A stretch of 28,906 nt of DNA, from contig JAZNIU010000046.1 of assembly GCA_045577655.1 (NCBI GenBank), positions 1 to 28,906 on the forward strand, written 5' to 3'. This DNA comes from RGIG7450 sp045577655 (GTDB lineage Bacteria; Bacillota; Clostridia; RUG12999). The notes under the pieces were generated by a model. The model made no database searches, was not told the DNA's origin, and was given only the letters and a program-made list of their open reading frames with translations. Position 1 is the first letter of the stretch, and every line of letters begins with the position of its first letter. A program made the translations under genes and the position numbers. Shown here piece by piece: positions 7,395-15,671 of the stretch.

Positions 7395-8372
7395 TTACAT
7401 AATTTTTTTACATATTGCACAAACAAGAGCTACAGTATTTTCCAAATCCGACAAATTTGCCATCTCATTTGGAGTGTGAATATATCTGACGGGAAGAGAA
7501 ATTGCGCCTGTTTTTATACCGCCGCAACTATACTGAAGCACTGCCGCGTCTGTGCTGCCTGCAGTTAATATTTCATATTGATAGGGAATATTTTCTTCTT
7601 CTGCAGCCTTTTTGATAAGGTCACGCACTTCTGCATGGGTAACAATTCCTCTGTCCATAACTTTAATGCAGGGTCCGCTGCCCAGTTTTACCGACATTCT
7701 TTCACAGTCGGGAGTGTCACCCGTATCGGTGACATCAACTGCTATTGCATAGTCGGGACAAATGTCAAAGGCTGCTGTTCTTGCACCGCGAAGCCCCACT
7801 TCCTCCTGAGATGTAAATACAAAATATAAATCATTTTGAGTCTTTTCAAGTTTTTTTATTGCAGCACAAAGAGCATAGCAACAAGCTCTGTTGTCCAGTG
7901 ATTTTGACATAACGGTTTTGTCTGTAAGAGAAAAACCGCTGTCAAAGTGTGCACACATGCCGGGAGAAACCATTTTTTCCGCTTCCTCTTTGCTGCTTGC
8001 ACCAATGTCTATAAACATATCAAGAATTTTTATATCTTTGATATCCTTTTTTTCGCCATAGCTTATCACGCCCGAAACACCGTTTTCAAACTTAATGCGG
8101 GAGTGGAGAAGAGTTGTTGGCGTATGGCCGCCTACTGCTGAAAAATACACAAACCCGTTGTCGTCAATATATCGTGCCATAACACCAATCTCATCCATGT
8201 GAGCCGCAAAAAGAATTTTTTTGCCCGGCCCCGGAATGTGAAGTGTGAGATTGCCCAGGGGAGAAACAGAGATTTCTCCAACCCCTTCAAGCTCAGAGTC
8301 TATAATATCCCGAACGGAAGTCTCGCAGCCCGAAACACCAAAAGCTTCTGTAAGTTTATTTAATAATTTCAT
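7395..8372 (-). CDS. M42 family metallo-aminopeptidase, third tandem paralogue
   Basis: Dinuclear zinc/cobalt aminopeptidase of the M42 (FrvX/YsdC/TET) family, 325 residues; relatives form hollow dodecamers that trim peptides after proteasome or Clp/Lon cleavage. All expected metal and catalytic motifs are present: AAHMDEIGVMA (His ligand and Asp), KSLDNRACCY (bridging Asp), SQEEVGLRGAR (Glu base and Glu ligand), IAVDVTDTGDTPD (Asp ligand) and YIHTPNEM (C-terminal His ligand). The start is ATG at 8372, sharing one base with the previous stop (TAATG), with GGAGG at 8380-8384 inside the previous gene. Last gene of the long heat-shock operon; no terminator was seen after it. Confidence 0.93.
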   Translation of the reverse strand: MKLLNKLTEAFGVSGCETSVRDIIDSELEGVGEISVSPLGNLTLHIPGPGKKILFAAHMDEIGVMARYIDDNGFVYFSAVGGHTPTTLLHSRIKFENGVSGVISYGEKKDIKDIKILDMFIDIGASSKEEAEKMVSPGMCAHFDSGFSLTDKTVMSKSLDNRACCYALCAAIKKLEKTQNDLYFVFTSQEEVGLRGARTAAFDICPDYAIAVDVTDTGDTPDCERMSVKLGSGPCIKVMDRGIVTHAEVRDLIKKAAEEENIPYQYEILTAGSTDAAVLQYSCGGIKTGAISLPVRYIHTPNEMANLSDLENTVALVCAICKKIM

Positions 8373-9391
8373 TATATTACCTCCAAAAGACTGAAGTTTT
8401 CAGCAATTTCCCCGGAAAGAGCAACAAGCGCATCCAGGTCTTTTTTGTCTATAACAGACACAGGGGAGTGAAGATAGCGGCAGGGAACAGACAGAGCAAC
8501 CGAACGAACGCCTTTTGCTGAAACCTGGACACTGCGGACCTCGTTTCCGCCTGCGGCAACCGATTTTAACTGGCAGGGGATGTTTTTTGTTTTTGCAAGA
8601 TTTAAAATTGCATCTACCAGCGCTTTGTCCTGAACATAACCGCCGTCCATATATGACAGGGCAACCCCTTTGCCCATACTTGTAACGGCATTTTGCGGGG
8701 GAACATCCGGAAGGTCGGAACAGGTTGTAGCTTCAAGGGCAACGAATATGTCAGGAGCAATGGATTTTCCGGCAACATATCCTCCGCGGAGGCCCACTTC
8801 CTCCTGAACAGTGAACACACACCATGTGTCATATTCAAAGTCGGCGTTATTAAGAAGATTTATAAGCGCAAAACAACCAACACGGTCGTCTAGTGCTTTT
8901 GCTTTTATTTTACCGTCGCCAAATTCGGTATAGTCACTGTCAAAAGCTATCATATCGCCTTTTGAAACCTTTTCTTTTGCTTCTTCAGCTGAAGAGGCGC
9001 CAATATCGATATACATATCTTTTTCTGTTACGGCGGTTTTTCGCTCTTCTGCTGTGGTCATATGAACAGCTTTTATTCCTATAACGCCGGGGATGTGCGA
9101 ATCGCCAACGACAACTCTTGTGCCGAGAAGTATGCGGGGGTCAATTCCTATACCGGAAAATTTTATATAACCGTCATCAGTAAAATCACGGACCAAAAGT
9201 CCCACTTCGTCCATGTGAGCAGACATCATAATGGTTTTGCCCTGTTTTCTTCCTTTTTTAAAGCAAAGAAGATTGCCCATAATGTCGGTGGATATTTTAT
9301 CGCAATTTTTTTCAACTTTGGATATAATGTAGCTGCGAAGGCTATCTTCAAAGCTTGAAACAGCACAAATGTCTGTTAATTCTTTAAGCAT
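8372..9391 (-). CDS. M42 family metallo-aminopeptidase, second tandem paralogue
   Basis: Second of three M42 peptidases, 339 residues. Motifs: SAHMDEVGLLV, KALDDRVGCF, TVQEEVGLRGGY, ALEATTCSDLPD and CRYLHSPV. At the metal ligand of the fourth motif it has Glu (LEATT) where the other two copies have Asp (VDVT); both residues occur in the family, so this is a subtype sign rather than loss. ATG at 9391 is chosen because GGAGG lies 8 bases upstream; a GTG at 9400 overlaps that Shine-Dalgarno. The start overlaps the end of the first paralogue by 8 bases (ATGCTTAA), so the copies are probably translationally coupled. Confidence 0.93.
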   Translation of the reverse strand: MLKELTDICAVSSFEDSLRSYIISKVEKNCDKISTDIMGNLLCFKKGRKQGKTIMMSAHMDEVGLLVRDFTDDGYIKFSGIGIDPRILLGTRVVVGDSHIPGVIGIKAVHMTTAEERKTAVTEKDMYIDIGASSAEEAKEKVSKGDMIAFDSDYTEFGDGKIKAKALDDRVGCFALINLLNNADFEYDTWCVFTVQEEVGLRGGYVAGKSIAPDIFVALEATTCSDLPDVPPQNAVTSMGKGVALSYMDGGYVQDKALVDAILNLAKTKNIPCQLKSVAAGGNEVRSVQVSAKGVRSVALSVPCRYLHSPVSVIDKKDLDALVALSGEIAENFSLLEVI

Positions 9392-10415
9392 TTTCGTCAC
9401 CTCCGAAACAGGATTTTACAAAAGCTGCAATTGCTGCAGAGGTAGATTCAAGGTCAGAAAGCGAGAGGGTTTCTACCGTTGTATGCATATAGCGAAGAGG
9501 AATGGAAAGCAGAACGCAAGGAATTCCGAAAGAGGAAACCTGAATATCCCAGGCGTCTGTGCCGGTATCGCCCGGCTCAACCTCTGTCTGATAATCTATT
9601 TTGTTATCCTCCATAGCTTTTTTCAGCAGGGAGGTGTATTTTCTGTTTAAATTGGGTCCGAGGCAAACTGCCGGACCTTTGCCCAGAGTGCAGGTTCTTC
9701 CTTTTTCACCGTCAGGGGTGTCGCCATGTGTAACATCCACAACAACAGCAAGAGAGGGGGTTAGTCTGTCTGCCGAAATTTTTGCACCAAATCTTCCGAT
9801 TTCTTCAGAATGTGCAGCGACAACGCAGATATCGGCGTTTAAATTCTCCTCTTTAAGAAGCTGGGCAGCTTTAAGATGAGCATAAACTCCGGCACGGTTA
9901 TCAAGTCCGCTGCCGCTGAATTTGTCTTCGCCCAAATGCATGTGCTTATGCTTGACAGTTATCGGACAACCGACAGAAACAATTTTTTCAAGTTCTTCCC
10001 GGCTGTAACCGGTATCTATGGTTAAATCATCTAATTTAACGGCTTTTTTTCTGTCGTCGGCAGATAAAATATGGGGAGGCTTTGCACCAATTACACCGTA
10101 AATATCTTTTTTGCCGTGAATAACAACCTCCTGGGAAGGCAAAATTCTGGGATCGAACCCGCCGAGAGAAGCGAAAGTTAAAAATCCGCCGTCTAAAATG
10201 TTGCTTACTACAAGACCAATCGTATCATAGTGCGCTTCAAGCATAATGAGTGGTGCGTCTTTTTTTCCGCAACGTAAAAAACCCATCACATTCCCCGATG
10301 GGTCAATCTGGCAATCTGAAAGGTAGTCTTTAAAAATGGCAAGCAGAGCCTCGCTGCCGGTGTGTTCAAATCCGGACAGGGCAGGAATGCTGCATATTTT
10401 GTAGAGAAGGTGCAT
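9384..10415 (-). CDS. M42 family metallo-aminopeptidase, first tandem paralogue
   Basis: First of three M42 peptidases, 343 residues. Motifs: EAHYDTIGLVV (the usual AHMDEIG with Tyr and Thr in place of Met and Glu), SGSGLDNRAGVY, AAHSEEIGRFGA (both Glu present), VVVDVTHGDTPD and RYMHTTVE. The metal ligands and base are intact, so it should be active, but the altered residues around the first His suggest a different specificity from its neighbours. The start is ATG at 10415 with AAGGAG 8 bases upstream, 18 bases after rsmE. The position in the dnaK operon suggests co-expression with chaperones under heat shock. Confidence 0.92.
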   Translation of the reverse strand: MHLLYKICSIPALSGFEHTGSEALLAIFKDYLSDCQIDPSGNVMGFLRCGKKDAPLIMLEAHYDTIGLVVSNILDGGFLTFASLGGFDPRILPSQEVVIHGKKDIYGVIGAKPPHILSADDRKKAVKLDDLTIDTGYSREELEKIVSVGCPITVKHKHMHLGEDKFSGSGLDNRAGVYAHLKAAQLLKEENLNADICVVAAHSEEIGRFGAKISADRLTPSLAVVVDVTHGDTPDGEKGRTCTLGKGPAVCLGPNLNRKYTSLLKKAMEDNKIDYQTEVEPGDTGTDAWDIQVSSFGIPCVLLSIPLRYMHTTVETLSLSDLESTSAAIAAFVKSCFGGDENA

Positions 10416-10433
10416 AAAATCATCTCCTTTTGA

Positions 10434-11156
10434 CTATTCATAATGATAAATTATGTTTGAAATTACTGCAAGAGGTGCAGTTTCGGTTCGCAGAATTCTC
10501 TGACCGAGCGAAACGGAAATTGCGCCCGCTTTTTTAAGCTTTAAAATTTCCTCGTCGTCAATGCCGCCTTCGGGACCGATAAAAACGTTCACCGATTTTA
10601 TTTCGGGATGGGTTTCGAGCAGGTCTTTAAGAGACCGTTCCTGTTCCAGCTCGTATGCAACAACAGAAAGGTCTGCCTGCATCATCATATCGACCGCATC
10701 ATTAAAGGAAACAGGCGGAAAAACAGTGGGGATAAGCCCTCTGCCCGACTGTTTTGCAGCAGACTCGGCAATTTTGTTCCAACGCTCTGTTTTGCTTTTT
10801 GCTTTGTCGGAAGTAAGCTTTGTGACGCACCTCCTGGACATAACGGGGACAATGCCCGAAACACCAAGTTCAACCGCTTTTTGAATTATAAGCTCAAATT
10901 TGTCTCCTTTTGGCAAACACTGAAATATTTTTATTGAAACAGCAGGCTCGCCCGAAGATGGAACACGGCTTAAAATTTCTCCGCAAACCTCCTCTTTTGA
11001 AAAGGAGGTAAGTTTTGTTACACAGTCATATCCGTCACCACTGCAAACAATTACCTCGTCGCCCTCTTTAAGACGAAGTACGTAAGTTATATGATGGGCA
11101 TCACTGCCGGTTATTATAACATGATCATTCGAAGTATCTGCAAAAAATCTTCTCAT
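10434..11156 (-). CDS. rsmE: 16S rRNA (uracil-1498-N3)-methyltransferase RsmE
   Basis: SPOUT-class methyltransferase of 240 residues that methylates U1498 of 16S rRNA in the assembled small subunit. The N-terminal PUA-like domain is marked by MRRFFADTS, HITYVLRLKEGDEVIVCSGDG. The C-terminal knotted domain has QKAVELGVSGIVPVMSRRCV, RWNKIAESAAKQSGRGLIP, then NVFIGPEGGIDDEEI and SLGQRILRTETAPLAVIS, the SAM-binding knot. ATG at 11156 gives the normal N-terminus; the Shine-Dalgarno AAGGAG overlaps the prmA stop and lies 13 bases away, a little far. It follows prmA by 17 bases, the usual order in Bacillota. Confidence 0.96.
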   Translation of the reverse strand: MRRFFADTSNDHVIITGSDAHHITYVLRLKEGDEVIVCSGDGYDCVTKLTSFSKEEVCGEILSRVPSSGEPAVSIKIFQCLPKGDKFELIIQKAVELGVSGIVPVMSRRCVTKLTSDKAKSKTERWNKIAESAAKQSGRGLIPTVFPPVSFNDAVDMMMQADLSVVAYELEQERSLKDLLETHPEIKSVNVFIGPEGGIDDEEILKLKKAGAISVSLGQRILRTETAPLAVISNIIYHYE

Positions 11157-11173
11157 AACTGCTACAAAACTCC

Positions 11174-12109
11174 TTATCTGGTGCAGACAATGGCTGCCCA
11201 TTCACCTTCTGTTACAACACGCTGAATTTTAAACCCGAATTTATCGAGCGCTTTTTTAACATCGTCCAGACGATGGTCTATAATTCCCGATGTAATATAT
11301 ACGCCGCCCGGTTTCATAAAATTACCCGCAGCCTCAGACAACATAATAACCGCATCGGCAATTATATTGGCAACAACAATGTCATATTTTCCGCTGACGT
11401 TTTCGGTGAGGTCACCGTGGCGGATATCAATTTTGTTTTCAACACCGTTAAGTGCGGCATTCTCTTTTGCCACTTTCACAGCCACACTGTCAATATCCGA
11501 AGCAACAATTTTGCCGCAACCAAGTTTTGCAGCACCAATGGAAAGTATGCCGCTGCCCGTGCCTATGTCTAAAAGAGAGGAGCCGGGAGTTACAAATTCT
11601 TCAAGCAGAGCAAGACACATTCTGGTTGTTTCGTGTGTGCCGGTACCGAAAGCCATTCCCGGGTCAAGCTCTATAACAACATCGCGGTCGGAATTTTCAA
11701 GTTCTTCCCACAGAGGTTTTATAACAATATGCTTGCCCACGTTTACGGGTTTATAATATTTTTTCCAGGAATTTTCCCAGTCCTGTTCACAAACGGTTGC
11801 TGTTGATATTTCAATATCGCCTATATCAAAAGTATCTTTAAGTGAAGAGATTCCTTCTTTGATGGCACAAAGAGTTTCTTCTATGTTTGTTTCGGGGGGA
11901 TAATATGCTTTTATAAGAGCATAGTCAATGTCATACTGACATCTAACCTCTTCATCCAAAACATCCCATGCGGCAGTGAGTCTCTGAGATTCGTTAAGAA
12001 GTGATGGGTCGGTAACCGAAACGCCGCCCACGCCAGTTGAATAGAGTACTCCGCTGATGGGTTCTGCCGAGTGGGCAGACGCCTTTATTGTTATTTCAGT
12101 CCAATTCAT
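11174..12109 (-). CDS. prmA: Ribosomal protein L11 methyltransferase PrmA
   Basis: SAM-dependent methyltransferase of 311 residues that trimethylates ribosomal protein L11. The N-terminal L11-recognition domain begins MNWTEITIKASAHSAEPISG. The catalytic domain has the linker ELDPGMAFGTGTHETTRMCL, SAM motif I LLDIGTGSGILSIGAAKLG, VASDIDSVAVKVAKENAALN and the substrate motif VVANIIADAVIML. The start is ATG at 12109 with AAGG 7 bases upstream; an in-frame ATG six codons earlier (12127) would overlap dnaJ. It follows dnaJ by 14 bases. Confidence 0.96.
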   Translation of the reverse strand: MNWTEITIKASAHSAEPISGVLYSTGVGGVSVTDPSLLNESQRLTAAWDVLDEEVRCQYDIDYALIKAYYPPETNIEETLCAIKEGISSLKDTFDIGDIEISTATVCEQDWENSWKKYYKPVNVGKHIVIKPLWEELENSDRDVVIELDPGMAFGTGTHETTRMCLALLEEFVTPGSSLLDIGTGSGILSIGAAKLGCGKIVASDIDSVAVKVAKENAALNGVENKIDIRHGDLTENVSGKYDIVVANIIADAVIMLSEAAGNFMKPGGVYITSGIIDHRLDDVKKALDKFGFKIQRVVTEGEWAAIVCTR

Positions 12110-12123
12110 ATCTATACCTTCAA

Positions 12124-13248
12124 TCAATCAAAAAAGTCTTTTAATTTTTCGCTGAATTTTTTCTTTTTGTTATAGTTTTTATCATTGGAAAGCTCTGCAA
12201 ATTTTTCGAGAATTTGCTTTTGCTCGCCCGACAAATTTTTAGGAACTTCCACAACAATAGTCACAAACTGGTCGCCCGGGGTTTTGCTGCGGAGAGAGGG
12301 AATACCTTTGCCGCGGAGACGGAATTCTGTGCCCGGCTGCGTGCCTTCAGGCACAGTCATTTTAACCTTGCCGTGAATGGTGGGAACATCAATGTCGCCA
12401 CCCAAAGCCGCCTGAACAAATGTGATGGGAACACTGCATAAAACACTTGTGCCCTGACGTTCGAATATGGTGTGAGGACGGATATGTACCGTTACGTACA
12501 AATCGCCGCTCGGACCTCCGCGCGAACCGGCATCACCTTTTCCTGAAACAGAAATGGTTTGTCCGTCGTCTATGCCTGCAGGAATATTAACAGTTTCGGT
12601 AATCTTACGGCGTACTTTGCCTTTTCCGTCGCAGGTTGAACATTTTTCTTTAATTATTTTACCGCTGCCACCACATACCGAACAGGGCTGAGTTGTCTGA
12701 AACTGGCCAAAAGGTGTGCGCTGGACAGTGCGCACCTGTCCTGAGCCTGAACAATTTGAGCAGGTTTCGGGAGAAGTACCTTTTTTAGCACCGCTGCCGG
12801 AGCAATCAGGGCAGTTTTCCACATGAGAAAAAGTAACGTCACGTTTAACGCCAAAAGCGGCTTCTTCAAAAGAAACAACTTCAACAACCTCGATATCACG
12901 TCCGCGGACAGGCCCATTTCTGCGGGCACTGCTTCTGCCACCGCCGAAAAAGCTGCCGAAAATATCTCCAAGGTCGTCAAACCCTCCAAATCCGCCAAAG
13001 CCACTGGCACCACCGCCAAAACCCTGCGGGCCGTCGTGGCCGAACTGGTCGTAGTTGGCTTTTTTCTGAGGGTCGCTGAGCACTTCATAGGCTTCGCTGA
13101 GTTCTTTGAACTTTTCTTCCGCCTGTGCATCTCCGGGATGAAGGTCGGGATGATATTGCTTTGCAAGTTTTCGATAGGATTTTTTTATTTCATCGGCTGA
13201 AGCGCTTTTGTCAACGCCCAACACCTCATAATAATCTCGTTTCGACAT
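12124..13248 (-). CDS. dnaJ: Chaperone DnaJ (Hsp40)
   Basis: Co-chaperone of 374 residues that delivers unfolded clients to DnaK and triggers its ATPase. Type I layout is complete: J domain at residues 1-70 with YHPDLHPGD (HPD motif), a Gly/Phe-rich linker (about 73-110), the zinc-binding region with four CxxCxGxG repeats (CPDCSGSG, CSNCSGSG, CSVCGGSG, CSTCDGKG) and C-terminal client-binding domains. The start is ATG at 13248 with AAGGAGG 5 bases upstream. It is separated from dnaK by a hairpin at 13279-13303. No promoter of its own was seen, so it depends on the CIRCE-controlled transcript. Confidence 0.98.
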   Translation of the reverse strand: MSKRDYYEVLGVDKSASADEIKKSYRKLAKQYHPDLHPGDAQAEEKFKELSEAYEVLSDPQKKANYDQFGHDGPQGFGGGASGFGGFGGFDDLGDIFGSFFGGGRSSARRNGPVRGRDIEVVEVVSFEEAAFGVKRDVTFSHVENCPDCSGSGAKKGTSPETCSNCSGSGQVRTVQRTPFGQFQTTQPCSVCGGSGKIIKEKCSTCDGKGKVRRKITETVNIPAGIDDGQTISVSGKGDAGSRGGPSGDLYVTVHIRPHTIFERQGTSVLCSVPITFVQAALGGDIDVPTIHGKVKMTVPEGTQPGTEFRLRGKGIPSLRSKTPGDQFVTIVVEVPKNLSGEQKQILEKFAELSNDKNYNKKKKFSEKLKDFFD

Positions 13249-13278
13249 GGTTTCCTCCTTGGGGGTAAAAATGGGTAT

Positions 13279-13303
13279 ACGCCCGCACAAAAAGTACGGG
13301 CGT
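13279..13303. other. Hairpin between dnaK and dnaJ
   Basis: Arms ACGCCCGCAC (13279-13288) and GTACGGGCGT (13294-13303) pair over 10 positions (one mismatch, tolerated as a wobble in the minus-strand RNA) around a 5-base loop. On the minus (coding) strand the following bases are TATACCCATTTTT, a poor terminator tail, so partial termination or an mRNA-stability element is more likely. The plus strand has a T5 run but no plus-strand gene precedes it. Confidence 0.7.
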
Positions 13304-13315
13304 TTTTAACTTAAA

Positions 13316-15130
13316 TCAGATTTCTTTAAAATCGGCATCCTGAGCGTCGCTATTTGCACCGTTCATATCGGGTGCACCGTTTTCGCCGCCCTGGGCAGCT
13401 GCCTGCTGATACATTTTTTCAGACATTTTGTGGAACTTTTCTGTAAGTTTTTCAGTTGCTGCTTTTATAGCATCATTGTCTGTTCCTTCAAGAGCTTTTT
13501 TAACATTTTCAAGCTCAGCTTCAATTTCTGCTTTATCTTCAGCAGGGAATTTGTCTCCGTTTTCCTTTAAGATTTTTTCTGTCTGATATACCATAGAATC
13601 TGCATTATTTCTAAGGTCTATAGCTTCTTTGCGTTTTTTGTCTTCTTCAGCATATTTTTCAGCTTCTTTAACGGCTTTGTCAATCTCTTCGTCATTTAAG
13701 TTTGTGCTTGCTGTGATTGTAATATCCTGAGCGTTTCCTGTGCCCAGGTCTTTTGCGGAAACGTGAACAATACCGTTTGCGTCAATATCAAAAGTTACTT
13801 CAATTTGCGGAACGCCTCTGGGAGCCGGAGCAATACCTGAAAGCTGGAATCTGCCAAGAGTTTTGTTATATTCTGCCATTTCACGTTCGCCCTGGAGAAT
13901 ATGGATATCAACTGCCGGCTGATTGTCTGCAGCTGTTGAGAATACCTGGCTTTTCTTTGTAGGGATGGTTGTGTTTCTTTCTATAAGTTTTGTGAACACA
14001 CCGCCAAGTGTTTCAAGACCGAGTGAAAGGGGAGTAACGTCAAGAAGAACAAGGTCCTGAACGTCGCCTGCAAGAACGCCTGCCTGAATAGAAGCACCCA
14101 TAGCAACACATTCGTCGGGGTTTATACCTTTGTGAGGTTCCTTGTTTATAAGCTTTTTAACCGCTTCCTGAACAGCAGGGATACGTGTTGAACCGCCGAC
14201 AAGAAGAATTTTGTCAATCTGTGATGGGTTAAGACCTGCGTCCGAAAGAGATTTTCTGACAGGTTCCATAGTTTTTTCAACAAGGTCATCTGTGAGCTCG
14301 TCAAACTTTGCTTTTGTAAGTGTGAGGTCAAGATGCTTGGGGCCTGTTGCATCTGCAGTTATGAAGGGGAGATTGATGTTTGTTGATGTAACGCCCGAAA
14401 GCTCGATTTTTGCTTTTTCAGCAGCTTCTTTAAGACGCTGCATAGCACTTTTGTCGTTTGTTAAGTCTATGCCCGAATCTTTTTTGAATTCAGCTGCAAT
14501 CCACTGCATAATACGTTCGTCAAAATCGTCGCCACCAAGCTTGTTGTTACCGCTTGTAGCAAGCACTTCAAAAATACCGTCGCCAATTTCAAGAATGGAA
14601 ACGTCGAAAGTACCGCCGCCAAGGTCGTAAACCATAATTTTCTGGTCATTGTCTTTGTCCATGCCGTAAGCAAGAGCCGCTGCAGTAGGTTCGTTTATAA
14701 TTCGAAGTACTTCAAGACCTGCAATTTTGCCGGCGTCTTTTGTTGCCTGACGCTGAGAGTCGCTGAAATAAGCGGGAACAGTGATAACTGCCTGAGTAAC
14801 AGGTTCGCCCAGGTAGCTTTCGGCATCTGCTTTAAGTTTCTGAAGAATCATAGCAGAAATTTCCTGAGGTGAAAAAGATTTGTCGTCAATATTCACTTTT
14901 TTGTCGCTGCCCATATCTCTTTTAATAGAAATAACAGTTCTGTCAGGGTTTGTAACTGCCTGTCTTTTAGCAACCTGACCAACAAGACGTTCGCCGGTTT
15001 TGCTGAAAGCAACTACAGAGGGAGTTGTTCTTGCACCCTCCGCATTAGCTATAACGACGGGTTCTCCGCCTTCCATTACTGCTACACATGAATTTGTTGT
15101 TCCAAGGTCAATACCTATAATTTTTCCCAT
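13316..15130 (-). CDS. dnaK: Chaperone DnaK (Hsp70)
   Basis: ATP-driven chaperone of 604 residues. The nucleotide-binding domain has IIGIDLGTTNSCVAVMEGG, VPAYFSDSQRQATKDAG, EPTAAALAYG, VYDLGGGTFDVSI and LVGGSTRIPAVQ. The substrate-binding domain starts after DVTPLSLGLETLGGVF. The helical lid ends in a Gly/Asn/Asp-rich tail (QGGENGAPDMNGANSDAQ). Length is typical of Bacillota, which lack the insertion of proteobacterial forms. ATG at 15130 is chosen because GGAGG lies 8 bases upstream and DnaK proteins begin at MGKIIGIDLG; an in-frame ATG five codons earlier lacks that support. The gene follows grpE by 28 bases within the CIRCE-controlled operon. Confidence 0.99.
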   Translation of the reverse strand: MGKIIGIDLGTTNSCVAVMEGGEPVVIANAEGARTTPSVVAFSKTGERLVGQVAKRQAVTNPDRTVISIKRDMGSDKKVNIDDKSFSPQEISAMILQKLKADAESYLGEPVTQAVITVPAYFSDSQRQATKDAGKIAGLEVLRIINEPTAAALAYGMDKDNDQKIMVYDLGGGTFDVSILEIGDGIFEVLATSGNNKLGGDDFDERIMQWIAAEFKKDSGIDLTNDKSAMQRLKEAAEKAKIELSGVTSTNINLPFITADATGPKHLDLTLTKAKFDELTDDLVEKTMEPVRKSLSDAGLNPSQIDKILLVGGSTRIPAVQEAVKKLINKEPHKGINPDECVAMGASIQAGVLAGDVQDLVLLDVTPLSLGLETLGGVFTKLIERNTTIPTKKSQVFSTAADNQPAVDIHILQGEREMAEYNKTLGRFQLSGIAPAPRGVPQIEVTFDIDANGIVHVSAKDLGTGNAQDITITASTNLNDEEIDKAVKEAEKYAEEDKKRKEAIDLRNNADSMVYQTEKILKENGDKFPAEDKAEIEAELENVKKALEGTDNDAIKAATEKLTEKFHKMSEKMYQQAAAQGGENGAPDMNGANSDAQDADFKEI

Positions 15131-15158
15131 GATGTTTTCCTCCATAATATATAATTGA

Positions 15159-15671
15159 TTAGTTTGCTACTTTTACCATACTATGACGTATGATTTTGTT
15201 TTTATATTTATAACCTGCCATAAGCTCTTCAACAATGATGTTGTCTTCCAGACTTTCGTCATCAATATGCATAACTGCATTGTGAAGATTGGGATCAAAC
15301 TGCGTTCCCTCAGCAGGTATTTTTTCAATACCGATATTTGCAAAAGCTTCGTCAAACTGACGTGCAATAAGCATAAAACCCTGTTTTGCGGGGTTATCTT
15401 CTTCTGCTTCAAGAGCTGCTATAGCACGGGACAAATTGTCCATAGCGGGAAGAAGATGAGACACCGCATCGCTGACGCTTGTTTCTGCTATAACTTCACG
15501 TTCTTTTATTGTACGTTTTCTGAAATTGTCATACTCGGCAGCCATTCTCATAAGCTTATCTTCATATTCAGCTTTTATTTCTTCTGCCGACGGCTGCGCA
15601 GTTTCCTGCACAACTTCTTCTGCGGGAGTTTCTTCCACAGAAATGTTTTCGCTTTCCTGTTTACTCATCAT
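15159..15671 (-). CDS. grpE: Nucleotide exchange factor GrpE
   Basis: Exchange factor of 170 residues that releases ADP from DnaK. A charged, Glu-rich N-terminus (residues 1-45) leads into a long helix with the family stretch KLMRMAAEYDNFRKRTIKE. The C-terminal beta domain carries the conserved IGIEKIPAEGTQFDPNLHNAVMH, the DnaK-contact signature, and ends near KYKNKIIRHSMVKVAN. Two successive ATG codons (15671 and 15668) could start translation; AAAGGAA lies just upstream. The start overlaps the end of hrcA by 11 bases, indicating coupling of repressor and chaperone genes. Confidence 0.97.
   Translation of the reverse strand: MMSKQESENISVEETPAEEVVQETAQPSAEEIKAEYEDKLMRMAAEYDNFRKRTIKEREVIAETSVSDAVSHLLPAMDNLSRAIAALEAEEDNPAKQGFMLIARQFDEAFANIGIEKIPAEGTQFDPNLHNAVMHIDDESLEDNIIVEELMAGYKYKNKIIRHSMVKVAN

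Noticed and set aside
13279..13303. Reading the dnaK-dnaJ hairpin as a full terminator.
   Set aside because: On the coding strand there is no adjacent T-run, and dnaJ has no promoter of its own, so most transcripts must pass.
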